Part shown: piece by piece, positions 40,664-47,542 of the stretch
Numbering within the stretch: position 1 is the first letter of the stretch
Layout of the letters: every line of letters begins with the position of its first letter
Assembly (NCBI RefSeq): GCF_003086795.1
Contig: NZ_CP026003.1
Coordinates: forward strand, 2,252,777-2,316,776
DNA length: 64,000 nucleotides
Direction: 5' to 3'
Origin: Stenotrophomonas sp. SAU14A_NAIMI4_5
GTDB taxonomy: Bacteria > Pseudomonadota > Gammaproteobacteria > Xanthomonadales > Xanthomonadaceae
Translations under genes and position numbers: made by a program
The notes under the pieces: generated by a model
Told to the model about the DNA's origin: nothing
What the model saw: only the letters and a program-made list of their open reading frames with translations
The model's database searches: none

Positions 40664-41020
40664 ATGACCAAGCCCTACTCCCCTGCCCCCACGCCCATCC
40701 AGGAAGCGCCCTCTTCCGCGCCGCGCCTGGACCCCAACAGCCTTATCGCCATTCTGCACGGCATCGGTGCCGGTGCGGCGTCCGATGGCCAGCCTTGGCC
40801 CGAGCGCAACCTGCTGCGTGGCCGGCAGATGGCCCTTGCCGATGCCGATTGCGCCTTGGCGGGCCAGCGCGTCATCCACGAGATCCTGCTGGCGGCCGAG
40901 CGCGCCCGCCAGAATGGCGACCCGGACCAGTACGTGGGCGATCGGGTGATGGAGGGTCTGGCCATGGCCTGCCTTGCCCTGACGGTCTTCATCCAGGAAC
41001 GTGTGCGGCCGGCGGCTTGA
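40664..41020 (+). CDS. 118-residue helical protein of the RNA cassette (copy 1)
   Basis: TAGGAG lies ahead of the ATG. Residues 1-25 are proline-rich (YSPAPTPIQEAPSSAPRLDP). The rest is predicted helical (LIAILHGIGAGAASDG, ALADADCALAGQRVIHEILL, DRVMEGLAMACLALTVFIQE). No signal peptide or enzymatic motif. It differs from copy 2 by one residue (Met to Ile) although the genes differ at 22 sites, 21 of them silent, so the protein is under strong constraint. The layout loosely recalls small DUF3077/DUF6124 proteins of Pseudomonas; this is a recollection, not a search result. Confidence 0.82.
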   Translation: MTKPYSPAPTPIQEAPSSAPRLDPNSLIAILHGIGAGAASDGQPWPERNLLRGRQMALADADCALAGQRVIHEILLAAERARQNGDPDQYVGDRVMEGLAMACLALTVFIQERVRPAA

Positions 41021-41021
41021 C

Positions 41022-41408
41022 GTGGCCGATCGCAAATTCTGGAGCAGTCGAGCGAGCTCGACTCTACTTGGTGTCGCGCTGTTGCTGACTTCGATGTTGG
41101 TTGAGGCTGGACCTGCGCCCGCGCAGGTTCAGACCTTCGAGGTGCTGCAGCCGCGGCAGTTTGAGATTCTGCGGAGCTACGCGCAGGCATTCGTCGATGC
41201 CAAAGAGCGGGCGGGATTCGCGCTGGATGCGAGCGAGGCGCCAGGCGCTTGGTTCCATGTCCGTTACCAGGGGCGCGCGGTGATGGCGGTGGAGAACACG
41301 TCGGCGGGGCTGGTGATCAGCATGCCGGTGGGTGTGGATCTGCTGGCGCCGGATGTCCTGCAGCTGCGGGATGAGTTCCGGCTTTGGTTGGAGTATGGCG
41401 AACGCTGA
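41022..41408 (+). CDS. Small exported protein starting inside a SMAG element (copy 1)
   Basis: A 128-residue frame starting at a GTG one base past the preceding stop. Codons 9-15 (SRASST) are written by the SMAG element at 41046-41067. The hydrophobic LLGVALLLTSMLVEAG then acts as a signal peptide. The mature part reads FEVLQPRQFEILRSYAQAF and LISMPVGVDLLAPDVLQLRDEF-like repeats of helix. It differs from copy 2 at 22 residues. No known domain. An ATG at 41092 would give a shorter, non-exported form. Confidence 0.65.
   Translation: MADRKFWSSRASSTLLGVALLLTSMLVEAGPAPAQVQTFEVLQPRQFEILRSYAQAFVDAKERAGFALDASEAPGAWFHVRYQGRAVMAVENTSAGLVISMPVGVDLLAPDVLQLRDEFRLWLEYGER
41046..41067. repeat. SMAG element inside a coding region
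   Basis: AGTCGAGC-GA-GCTCGACT-CTAC, the monomer form of the SMAG stem-loop with its CTAC (GTAG inverse) end. It encodes part of the N-terminus of the overlapping exported protein. Confidence 0.85.
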
Positions 41409-41421
41409 CGGGCCGACGAGT

Positions 41422-41443
41422 AGTCGAGCAAGCTCGACTCTAC
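41422..41443. repeat. SMAG element
   Basis: AGTCGAGC-AA-GCTCGACT-CTAC, 13 bases past the stop of the small exported protein. It is followed by a short stretch whose complement reads SLQEPAK-stop, as at the end of the gene at 46117-46818. Confidence 0.85.
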
Positions 41444-41511
41444 TTTGCGGGCTCCTGTAGGGAGGGATCTGGTGGCTGGTCCGCGCCGATTGGTGCCGCT
41501 AAGCTTCGCTA

Positions 41512-42156
41512 ATGATGATTCTGGTACGACATGCGGAAAGTGCGGCCAATGCGGGCCTGCGCACCAATAGCCCGGATGGCATTGCCCTGACAGACCTGGG
41601 GGTTCGGCAGGCTGAGGACCTTGCAGAAAGCTGGACCGGCCGGCCGGCGGCGATTGTGAGCTCCCCTTTTGTGCGTGCCAGGCAAACGGCGGAGCCACTC
41701 GCCCGCCGCTTTGGCATGCCGATAGGCACGGCTTCCGTGCAGGAGTTCACCTATCTATCGCCGCCGAAGTGCATGGGTACGACGGCCGCTTCCCGGCGTT
41801 CGTGGGTACTGGCGTATTGGGATCTCAGTGACCCTGACCACCGCGACGGTCCTGGCGCAGAAACCTTCCGGGAGTTTGTTGATAGGGCCAGGTGCTTGCT
41901 GGCTGATGCAACGTGGCGCGACCGTGGAGAGGTCGTTATCTTCTGCCATGGCCAGTTCATGCAGATGGTGCGCTGGCTCCAGGAGCATCCAGCGAGACCG
42001 GTGGATTCCGAGGCAATGCGCCACTTCAGAACTGTGGATCTGAAGCAGCCAATTGAGCATTGTCAGCAGTATCGGATCTGCGCCAGAGACGGCCACCTGC
42101 CCAGGCCTCGAGAGCGGCCCTCAGTCCATTCGCCCGATTTCAGGAATTCCAGATAG
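41512..42156 (+). CDS. Histidine phosphatase family protein (copy 1, altered C-terminus)
   Basis: A 214-residue phosphoglycerate-mutase-like phosphatase: the phosphohistidine motif LVRHAES at residues 4-10, an Arg in SSPFVRARQTAEPL, and the second catalytic His in VIFCHGQFMQM near residue 146. It acts through a phospho-His intermediate; the substrate is unknown. Up to residue 190 it matches copy 2 (about 10 changes). After QYRICA it diverges and gains a 23-residue basic tail, where the repeat ends. Confidence 0.85.
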   Translation: MMILVRHAESAANAGLRTNSPDGIALTDLGVRQAEDLAESWTGRPAAIVSSPFVRARQTAEPLARRFGMPIGTASVQEFTYLSPPKCMGTTAASRRSWVLAYWDLSDPDHRDGPGAETFREFVDRARCLLADATWRDRGEVVIFCHGQFMQMVRWLQEHPARPVDSEAMRHFRTVDLKQPIEHCQQYRICARDGHLPRPRERPSVHSPDFRNSR

Positions 42157-42219
42157 ACTCGCCTTGGGCTTCGGCCGCCGCCCAGGAAAGAAGGCAGCCC
42201 TCAGACCAGGAACGTCGCC

Positions 42220-43248
42220 ATGCGCTCACCCACCTCGCCGGTGCTCAGCCTCTCCATCACCTTGATCACGCTTGCTGGCTGGGCCGGTACCGCCCATGCC
42301 GGTCCGTCCCTGGGCTCGGCCGAGTACGCCGAACGCAACTTCATCCAGGAGCAGGTGGATGCCCTGCTACGCGATGAGGATTTCGATACGCTGGAAGCCT
42401 TGGCCAAGCGGTATCGCCGTTCCGGTGAGACCACAACCAGCGGGACGCCGAAGCTGACGCATTTTTACGACGGCTTTTCCAATCTGTACGAAGCAGAGAA
42501 GATTCCCGTGGGGCAGGATGACCCGGCGCGCGATCGGCTCACGCGCTGGGTGAAGAGGTACCCGCGGTCCCCCACCCCTCACCTGGCCCTGGCCAGCGCC
42601 TTGCTCGGCCGTGGCATGGCCTACCGTGGCTACGGCTATTCCAGCACGGTCAGCCCACAGGATTCTGCCCAGTTCCACGATTACACTGAAGCCGCCAGCG
42701 CCGTCCTGAAGGATTGCAGGAAGCAGTGCGCGAGCGACCCGAACTGGTACGCGCGGTCAGCTTTTGCGGGCATGCTGCTGGGTTGGGACGCCACTGACAT
42801 GCTGGCCGTGGTCGATGAGGGCATGGCCAGATACCCCGGCTACGTCAGCATTCCGTTCCAGGCTGCGCAGTATTTCTCGCCCAAGTGGGGTGGTACGCCC
42901 TATGCCGTGGAATCAACGGCGAGGCGCGCCCTCGAGACGGTGCCGGAGCGCGAGCGCCCTGCCCTGTATGCGCGCATCTACTGGTCCACGGCGGGGGGCT
43001 TCTACAAGAGCCCGTTTGCGGAAAAGCAGGTGGACTGGCCACTGATGAGCCAGGGTATCGACGATGTGCTGGCCACGTACCCTTCTGACTGGAATCTGCA
43101 GAACTTTGCCTACTTCGCGTGCCAGGCCAAGGACAAAGCCAAGACGCGCACCCTGATGGACCAGATCAAGCAGTCCATTGAAACGAATGTTTGGTGGGAG
43201 GATGAGGCATACTACGCCTGCTGGCGGTGGTCGCACGAGGCTTCGTGA
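42220..43248 (+). CDS. Exported DUF4034-like protein
   Basis: A 342-residue protein with a signal peptide ending at AHA (residue 27). Helical throughout, with DALLRDEDFDTLEALAKRYR near residue 47, WVKRYPRSPTPHLALASAL and a later WYARSAFAGMLLGWD, giving a TPR-like solenoid of the DUF4034 type. It sits between the two RNA cassettes and is not repeated. Function unknown. Confidence 0.72.
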   Translation: MRSPTSPVLSLSITLITLAGWAGTAHAGPSLGSAEYAERNFIQEQVDALLRDEDFDTLEALAKRYRRSGETTTSGTPKLTHFYDGFSNLYEAEKIPVGQDDPARDRLTRWVKRYPRSPTPHLALASALLGRGMAYRGYGYSSTVSPQDSAQFHDYTEAASAVLKDCRKQCASDPNWYARSAFAGMLLGWDATDMLAVVDEGMARYPGYVSIPFQAAQYFSPKWGGTPYAVESTARRALETVPERERPALYARIYWSTAGGFYKSPFAEKQVDWPLMSQGIDDVLATYPSDWNLQNFAYFACQAKDKAKTRTLMDQIKQSIETNVWWEDEAYYACWRWSHEAS

Positions 43249-43361
43249 GGGGCGCGTGGTTGGACGCTTGATCACGGCCGGTTCGAAGGTGCCCCTGTGG
43301 CGCTGCGAAGCGTCAACGTTCTTGATTGCGTACCCTCAAGCCGAACGTGCGTAGCGATGGG

Positions 43362-43976
43362 CTAGAAGTCCTCTTGTTCGTCTAGGAGGACGGGGCTCTG
43401 GGTGTTTGCGGAAGGCTGCCCGCCAACGTACACGTCCTCTTCTCGCAATCCCAAGACGTCTACCCACAGTGAGCGGGCAGCGCTGGCAATGCTGCCCTCA
43501 ATGCCCTTGAAAATGGAAGCGGCGTCTACGGCGTCCTGCGATCGGGCTCTATATGCACTGGTAAACGAAACCTCACCAGTGAAGTGAAGGACGAATATTG
43601 CATTGACGTCTGCGCTTTCAAGGAGAAACGTGGGCGTGGACAGATCATGCAGACGGATATGAGCGGGAGGCGAACTGGGCTCGTCACGCGACAACGCTAC
43701 GTCGACCCACTTCGCTTTGATACCCAAGTAGAGACGGTCGATCGTCCCAATTACAAGATGGCCATGGGTTGTAATGAAATCGATTTTTGCCTGGCCAATG
43801 AGTTCTCGTTTACCCACCATCACCAGCGCATTTGCCAAGGATGCTTCGCGCGTAATTGCATCGAAGGGATTGGCGTCATTCTGCTCAAGAACTGCAGCGG
43901 GCAAGATGACTTCATAAGCATCAAGGAACAAATGAAGCCTGCTCCTGTTGAGGCTGATCTTCGCCGTTGGCCGCAT
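43362..43976 (-). CDS. Protein of unknown function
   Basis: A 204-residue protein starting MRPTAKISLNRSRLHLFLDA. It appears alpha/beta, with no signal peptide, membrane helix or cysteine, and an acidic end (LLDEQEDF). Codon use is less GC-biased than in neighbouring core genes, suggesting acquisition. No family recognised. An upstream part may be missing, since the next 440 bases hold only fragments. Confidence 0.6.
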   Translation of the reverse strand: MRPTAKISLNRSRLHLFLDAYEVILPAAVLEQNDANPFDAITREASLANALVMVGKRELIGQAKIDFITTHGHLVIGTIDRLYLGIKAKWVDVALSRDEPSSPPAHIRLHDLSTPTFLLESADVNAIFVLHFTGEVSFTSAYRARSQDAVDAASIFKGIEGSIASAARSLWVDVLGLREEDVYVGGQPSANTQSPVLLDEQEDF

Positions 43977-44387
43977 ATGGTGCTCCTTTCAAATCCATGG
44001 CTGACGAATATGCCGCGATGACAGGAGAAGTCGCAAGTCATGCTTCTGCGACCCTGCTTGGCAGGGCGGGGGGGGGGGGCGCCGGAGTACAAGCACACTC
44101 TCGCAGCTCCAGCCTTACTTCGTCGCCTGTATGGAAGGCGTTCCACATGCACGCCAGCCATCGTTGGCCGGCCGCTGCACGCGGGTGTGTAGGCCTTGAA
44201 AGGTCACCTCCATCGAATTCGGTGTCGGTTTCGCCGCGTTCTCAATGCTGTGTAGCTGGTCTTTTAGTAGCGCGGACGCCGCCGCTTCAATGCCCTCAAG
44301 GGCCCGTGGCGCAGGCATCTCGCAACATCTTGCCGCTATGCGACAATTCCGAAAGCGACGCGGGAGTTGGCGGATTTGACCACGCCC
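43977..44387. other. Gene-poor region with a 12-G tract
   Basis: About 410 bases between the preceding gene and the second cassette. It holds an uninterrupted run of 12 Gs at 44068-44079 and a short minus-strand frame (44115-44213). A long plus-strand frame crosses it and joins the 118-aa gene, but it runs through the G tract and the structured RNA and lacks a ribosome site. Confidence 0.5.
44115..44213 (-). CDS. Short frame sharing the F-x-GLH-x-RVQ motif
   Basis: A 32-codon frame encoding MEVTFQGLHTRVQRPANDG and a short tail. Its VTFQGLHTRVQ resembles LTFHGLHSRVQ in the N-terminus of the membrane protein at 46117-46818, at DNA level as well. It has no clear ribosome site and may be a gene remnant; a longer in-frame version runs upstream into the second cassette. 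Confidence 0.3.
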   Translation of the reverse strand: MEVTFQGLHTRVQRPANDGWRACGTPSIQATK

Positions 44388-44420
44388 CCTTGGCATCGCG
44401 CACAACCGGGCGTAATCCTA

Positions 44421-44631
44421 GCCACGCCACCAAAAACGGGTGGTCGGGGCCTCGAAATCCCCGGTTGTGCAATTGTGAAAAGCGCTTGCCAGCCGGCATC
44501 ACTCTACGTGGTGCCGGCTGGCAATCCGTCGGCCGGCTATGGCGGGCGGTGCGTGGAGGCCTTGTGCCTGCCGGTCTGATTGCACACCGGATTTCGAGCC
44601 ACGCATCGTCCGCCACCTTTATCGGTGGCGG
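44421..44631 (+). ncRNA. Structured RNA upstream of the 118-aa protein gene (copy 2)
   Basis: Same fold as copy 1. The long stem joins 44451-44473 to 44579-44598 with 20 pairs and small bulges. The inner 17-bp hairpin is at 44486-44524 with a changed loop (TCTAC). The 3' hairpin CCGCCACC/GGTGGCGG is at 44610-44631. The 5' hairpin is weaker than in copy 1. Relative to copy 1 the changes in the long stem are T-A to C-G, C-G to T-A, T-A to G-C, G-C to A-T and C-G to A-T, all keeping pairing. Confidence 0.75.
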
Positions 44632-44659
44632 CTTCTGCCTGCACGTTAGGAGCCACGCC

Positions 44660-45016
44660 ATGACCAAGCCCTACTCCCCTGCCCCCACGCCCATCCAGGA
44701 AGCGCCCTCTTCCGCGCCCCGCCTGGACCCCAACAGCCTTATCGCCATCCTGCACGGCATCGGCGCCGGTGCCGCATCTGATGGCCAGCCCTGGCCCGAG
44801 CGAAACCTGCTGCGTGGTCGGCAGATTGCCCTGGCCGATGCTGACTGCGCCTTGGCGGGCCAGCGGGTCATCCACGAGATCCTGCTGGCGGCCGAGCGCG
44901 CCCGCCAGAATGGCGACCCGGACCAGTACGTGGGTGACCGGGTGATGGAAGGCCTGGCGATGGCCTGCCTGGCACTGACGGTCTTCATCCAGGAACGCGT
45001 GCGGCCGGCGGCTTGA
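44660..45016 (+). CDS. 118-residue helical protein of the RNA cassette (copy 2)
   Basis: Same length and ribosome site (TAGGAG) as copy 1. Only the residue after RGRQ differs (Ile for Met). The contrast with the freely changing neighbour genes in the same repeat points to this protein, with the RNA, as the conserved core of the cassette. No catalytic motif is visible; the helices could mediate RNA or protein binding. Confidence 0.82.
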   Translation: MTKPYSPAPTPIQEAPSSAPRLDPNSLIAILHGIGAGAASDGQPWPERNLLRGRQIALADADCALAGQRVIHEILLAAERARQNGDPDQYVGDRVMEGLAMACLALTVFIQERVRPAA

Positions 45017-45017
45017 C

Positions 45018-45404
45018 GTGGCTGTTCGCAAATTCTGGAGCAGTCGAGCGAGCTCGACTCTGCTTGGGATCGCGCTGCTGCTGCCTTCGATGTCGGTTGA
45101 GGCTGGACCTGCGCCCGCGCAGGTTCAGACCTTTGAGGTGCTGCAGCCGCGGCAGTTCGCGATTCTGCGTAGCCACGCGCAGGCATTCGTTAGCGCCAAG
45201 GAGTATGCGGGGTTTGCGTTGGACACGGGTGAGGTGCCAGACGCCTGGTTCCATATCCGTTACCAGGGCCAGGCGGCGATGGCGGTGGAGAACACGCCGG
45301 CGGGGTTGGTGATCAGCGTGCCGGCGGGTGTGGACCTGCTGGCGCCGGATGTCCTGTGGCTGCGGGATGAGTTCCGGATCTGGCTGGAGCATGATGAACG
45401 CTGA
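45018..45404 (+). CDS. Small exported protein starting inside a SMAG element (copy 2)
   Basis: 128 residues, GTG start, same layout as copy 1: SMAG-encoded SRASST at codons 9-15, then signal peptide LLGIALLLPSMSVEAG, then FEVLQPRQFAILRSHAQAF. It differs from copy 1 at 22 positions, mostly in the mature domain. Function unknown. Confidence 0.65.
   Translation: MAVRKFWSSRASSTLLGIALLLPSMSVEAGPAPAQVQTFEVLQPRQFAILRSHAQAFVSAKEYAGFALDTGEVPDAWFHIRYQGQAAMAVENTPAGLVISVPAGVDLLAPDVLWLRDEFRIWLEHDER
45042..45063. repeat. SMAG element inside a coding region, end mutated
   Basis: AGTCGAGC-GA-GCTCGACT-CTGC. The usual CTAC end has become CTGC, while the stem and the reading frame are intact. Confidence 0.8.
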
Positions 45405-45417
45405 CGGGCCGACGCGT

Positions 45418-45439
45418 AGTCGAGCAAGCTCGACTCTAC
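45418..45439. repeat. SMAG element
   Basis: AGTCGAGC-AA-GCTCGACT-CTAC at the same place as in copy 1. On the complement, a SLQEPAK-stop remnant directly precedes it, ending on the TAG supplied by the element. Confidence 0.85.
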
Positions 45440-45507
45440 TTAGCGGGCTCCTGTAGGGAGGCATCTGGTGGTTGGTCCGCGCTGCGTGGTACCGCTAAGC
45501 TTCTGAA

Positions 45508-46086
45508 ATGATGATTCTGGTACGACATGCGGAAAGTGCGGCCAATGCGGGCCTGCCCACCAATAGCCCGGATGGCATTGCCCTGACATACCTGGGGGTT
45601 CGGCAGGCAGAGGACCTTGCAGAAAACTGGACCGGCCGGCCGGCGGCGATTGTGAGCTCCCCTTTTGTGCGTGCCAGGCAAACGGCGGAGCCACTCGCCC
45701 GCCGGTTTGGCATACCGATAGACACGGCTTCCGTGCAGGAGTTCACCTACCTATCGCCGCCGAAGTGCGTGGGTACGACGGCGGCCTCCAGGCGTTCGTG
45801 GGTACTGGCGTATTGGGATCTCAGTGACCCTGACCACCGCGACGGTCCTGGAGCAGAAACCTTCCGGGAGTTTGTTGAAAGGGCCAGGCGCTTGCTGGCA
45901 GATGCAACGTGGCGCGACCGTGGAGAGGTCGTTGTCTTCTGCCATGGCCAGTTCATCCAGATGGTGCGCTGGCTCCAGGAGCATCCAGCTCGACCGGTGG
46001 ATTCCGAGGCAATGCGCCACTTCAGAACAGTGGATCTGAAGCAGCCAATTGAGCACTGCCAGCAGTATCGGATCTGCGCTGGCTGA
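45508..46086 (+). CDS. Histidine phosphatase family protein (copy 2)
   Basis: A 192-residue phosphatase with LVRHAES, SSPFVRARQTAEPL and VVFCHGQFIQM, ending QYRICAG. This is the normal length for the family and probably the ancestral form of the copy at 41512. Substrate unknown. The stop is 12 bases before another SMAG element. Confidence 0.87.
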   Translation: MMILVRHAESAANAGLPTNSPDGIALTYLGVRQAEDLAENWTGRPAAIVSSPFVRARQTAEPLARRFGIPIDTASVQEFTYLSPPKCVGTTAASRRSWVLAYWDLSDPDHRDGPGAETFREFVERARRLLADATWRDRGEVVVFCHGQFIQMVRWLQEHPARPVDSEAMRHFRTVDLKQPIEHCQQYRICAG

Positions 46087-46098
46087 GGTCGGGTTTGG

Positions 46099-46120
46099 AG
46101 TCGAGCAGGCTCGACTCTAC
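46099..46120. repeat. SMAG element providing a stop codon
   Basis: AGTCGAGC-AG-GCTCGACT-CTAC. Read from the minus strand its GTAG end supplies the TAG stop of the membrane-protein gene at 46117-46818. Confidence 0.85.
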
Positions 46121-46818
46121 TTTGCGGGTTCCTGGAGGGACGCTTCCAGCAACGCAACATAGGTATCAAGTCGGGTTCGCTGGGCGATCAGAACCCATCC
46201 GACCAGGTACAGCAGCACCAAGGCGAAGATCAGAATGGCGCCTGCCCAGCCGATGTCGAAGACTCCCGCCCAGTCGCCCCAGCGCCAGTTGCGGAACTGC
46301 AGGTACAGCGCGATCAGGAGCGGAAATGGACCGAGACGCTGCAGACCGCCGTACATGATGCCCATCCGTTCGGTCATGCGGGTGCGCAGCGCGCTGACGT
46401 AGCGGAGCCGCTGCTCTCTATCTTCGCGCGGGAACGTGCAGAGTTCGGCAATGACGGACTGCCAATGCAGGAAATCGTTGTCCATTTCCCTGGCATGGGA
46501 CAACCGGGGCTGGGAGTACTGGCGGTACTCCCGTCGCAGGCTCAGGAGCCCGCCAACCAGGAAGCCTCCGATTTCCACAACCAGGCAGGTAAGCGCAACC
46601 GGTAGGAGCACGCTCGCAGGTATCCAACGATCGAGGAGCAGGCCGCTGACCAGCCCGATCAGCGCCGCCCCGACGCCGACGCGGTACGACCATTTCTCAG
46701 CCGGGCCAGCCTTTGGGTAGATGGACTGGCTTCTCAGGCCCTGCACCCGGCTGTGCAGCCCATGGAACGTCAGGGCATCGCTCTGTTCCAGGCCCGGAAC
46801 CGGGGTGTCCTTGCCCAT
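46117..46818 (-). CDS. Multi-pass membrane protein of unknown function
   Basis: A 233-residue protein. The ATG at 46818 has GGAGGT just upstream and was preferred to longer versions. The N-terminus carries LTFHGLHSRVQG. Two membrane helices follow (GVGAALIGLVSGLLLD; LLPVALTCLVVEIGGFLVGG), then a cytoplasmic loop with SVIAELCTFPREDREQRLRY, and a C-terminal hydrophobic pair (IGWAGAILIFALVLLYLVGW). The last codons LQEPAK end on a TAG from a SMAG element. Short 3' remnants of the same gene lie after the SMAGs at 41422 and 45418. Confidence 0.68.
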   Translation of the reverse strand: MGKDTPVPGLEQSDALTFHGLHSRVQGLRSQSIYPKAGPAEKWSYRVGVGAALIGLVSGLLLDRWIPASVLLPVALTCLVVEIGGFLVGGLLSLRREYRQYSQPRLSHAREMDNDFLHWQSVIAELCTFPREDREQRLRYVSALRTRMTERMGIMYGGLQRLGPFPLLIALYLQFRNWRWGDWAGVFDIGWAGAILIFALVLLYLVGWVLIAQRTRLDTYVALLEASLQEPAK

Positions 46819-46867
46819 CTGCACCTCCATTGCCTGCCCTGCCCGACCAAGTGCCATGTGACGCCAC

Positions 46868-47389
46868 CTAATCCGAATCCCAGTAACGATTGAAGCGTCC
46901 CGTCTTTGTATCGTAGAGGAAGAACGAGGTGCTGCTTCCCTCTCGGAAGTAGTTGAGTCCCTGTGCCCGGCTGCAGATCCTTCCACTGGCATCAACAAGG
47001 TCGTTCATCGTGTTGTAGAGGTGACAGCCCGGGCCGCGGACATCCAGCCCCATGTCGTCATAGGAATCTTCCAGATCATCATCGACAAGAATGTGGCAGT
47101 TAGACGGCGATGTACGCTCCTTCTTCCCAAAGCAGACCCGCAGCCCTGAGTGGTGCCTGGCGCGGTCGATGACCAGCGTCGCTTCGTCTTTCAGGCCATC
47201 ACCGTTCATGTCGAGGCTTACTTTGGCGAAAGCGGTAGGCGACGTTCGTCGCCATTCGTCCTGCTTCTTGAGCGTTTCGAAATTGACCGTTTCCCACCGC
47301 GCCGGATGTTCGCCCGCGTCTGCTGGCAGGGCGGGGGCAAGCGCCACTGCAAGGGCCGCTGCTGCGCTCAGGAGAACAAATCGGCTCAT
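46868..47389 (-). CDS. Exported protein of unknown function with an EF-hand-like loop
   Basis: A 173-residue protein, signal peptide ending at ADA (residue 25). The mature part has LDMNGDGLKDEATLVID, which resembles the calcium-binding DxNxDGxxD loop of EF-hand/VCBS repeats, and three cysteines (RVCFGKK, SNCHILV, PGCHLYN) plus one in RICSRAQ. No further domain recognised. It is on the same strand as the membrane protein, 49 bases upstream of it. Confidence 0.65.
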   Translation of the reverse strand: MSRFVLLSAAAALAVALAPALPADAGEHPARWETVNFETLKKQDEWRRTSPTAFAKVSLDMNGDGLKDEATLVIDRARHHSGLRVCFGKKERTSPSNCHILVDDDLEDSYDDMGLDVRGPGCHLYNTMNDLVDASGRICSRAQGLNYFREGSSTSFFLYDTKTGRFNRYWDSD

Positions 47390-47500
47390 GGCTATCCGTG
47401 GCCTTCTTGAGGAATCTGGCTCCTGTCAGCATATACATCACGGGCCACGCCAATACCAGCATTCGGGCGCGGGTCCCCCGCGGGGCTGCGAGGGAAAAGC

Positions 47501-47522
47501 AGTCGAGCAAGCTCGACTCTAC
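47501..47522. repeat. SMAG element
   Basis: AGTCGAGC-AA-GCTCGACT-CTAC between a minus-strand hypothetical gene and the end of the LysR gene; it may end transcription of the latter. Confidence 0.85.
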
Positions 47523-47542
47523 GGTTTGGGGGCGGTGGGGGA

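Larger units (their letters stand above)
40395..42083 (+). repeat. RNA-protein cassette, copy 1
   Basis: A 1.69-kb unit repeated at 44388-46079 in the same orientation. Order in both: structured RNA, 118-aa protein, small exported protein overlapping a SMAG element, second SMAG, histidine phosphatase. Homology ends within the last codons of the phosphatase. Copies are separated by 2.3 kb of unrelated sequence. Confidence 0.9.
44388..46079 (+). repeat. RNA-protein cassette, copy 2
   Basis: Second copy of the unit at 40395-42083, same order and orientation. The structured RNA and the 118-aa protein are the best-preserved parts in structure and sequence; the small exported protein is the least conserved. 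Confidence 0.9.

Noticed and set aside
43967..44659. N-terminal extension of the second 118-aa protein
   Set aside because: The frame runs through the G tract and the structured RNA, is not matched in copy 1 beyond the RNA, and the TAGGAG-preceded ATG is conserved in both copies.
40395..46079. Retron, group II intron or CRISPR element
   Set aside because: The structured RNA is not accompanied by a reverse transcriptase or nuclease, and there are no regularly spaced short repeats.
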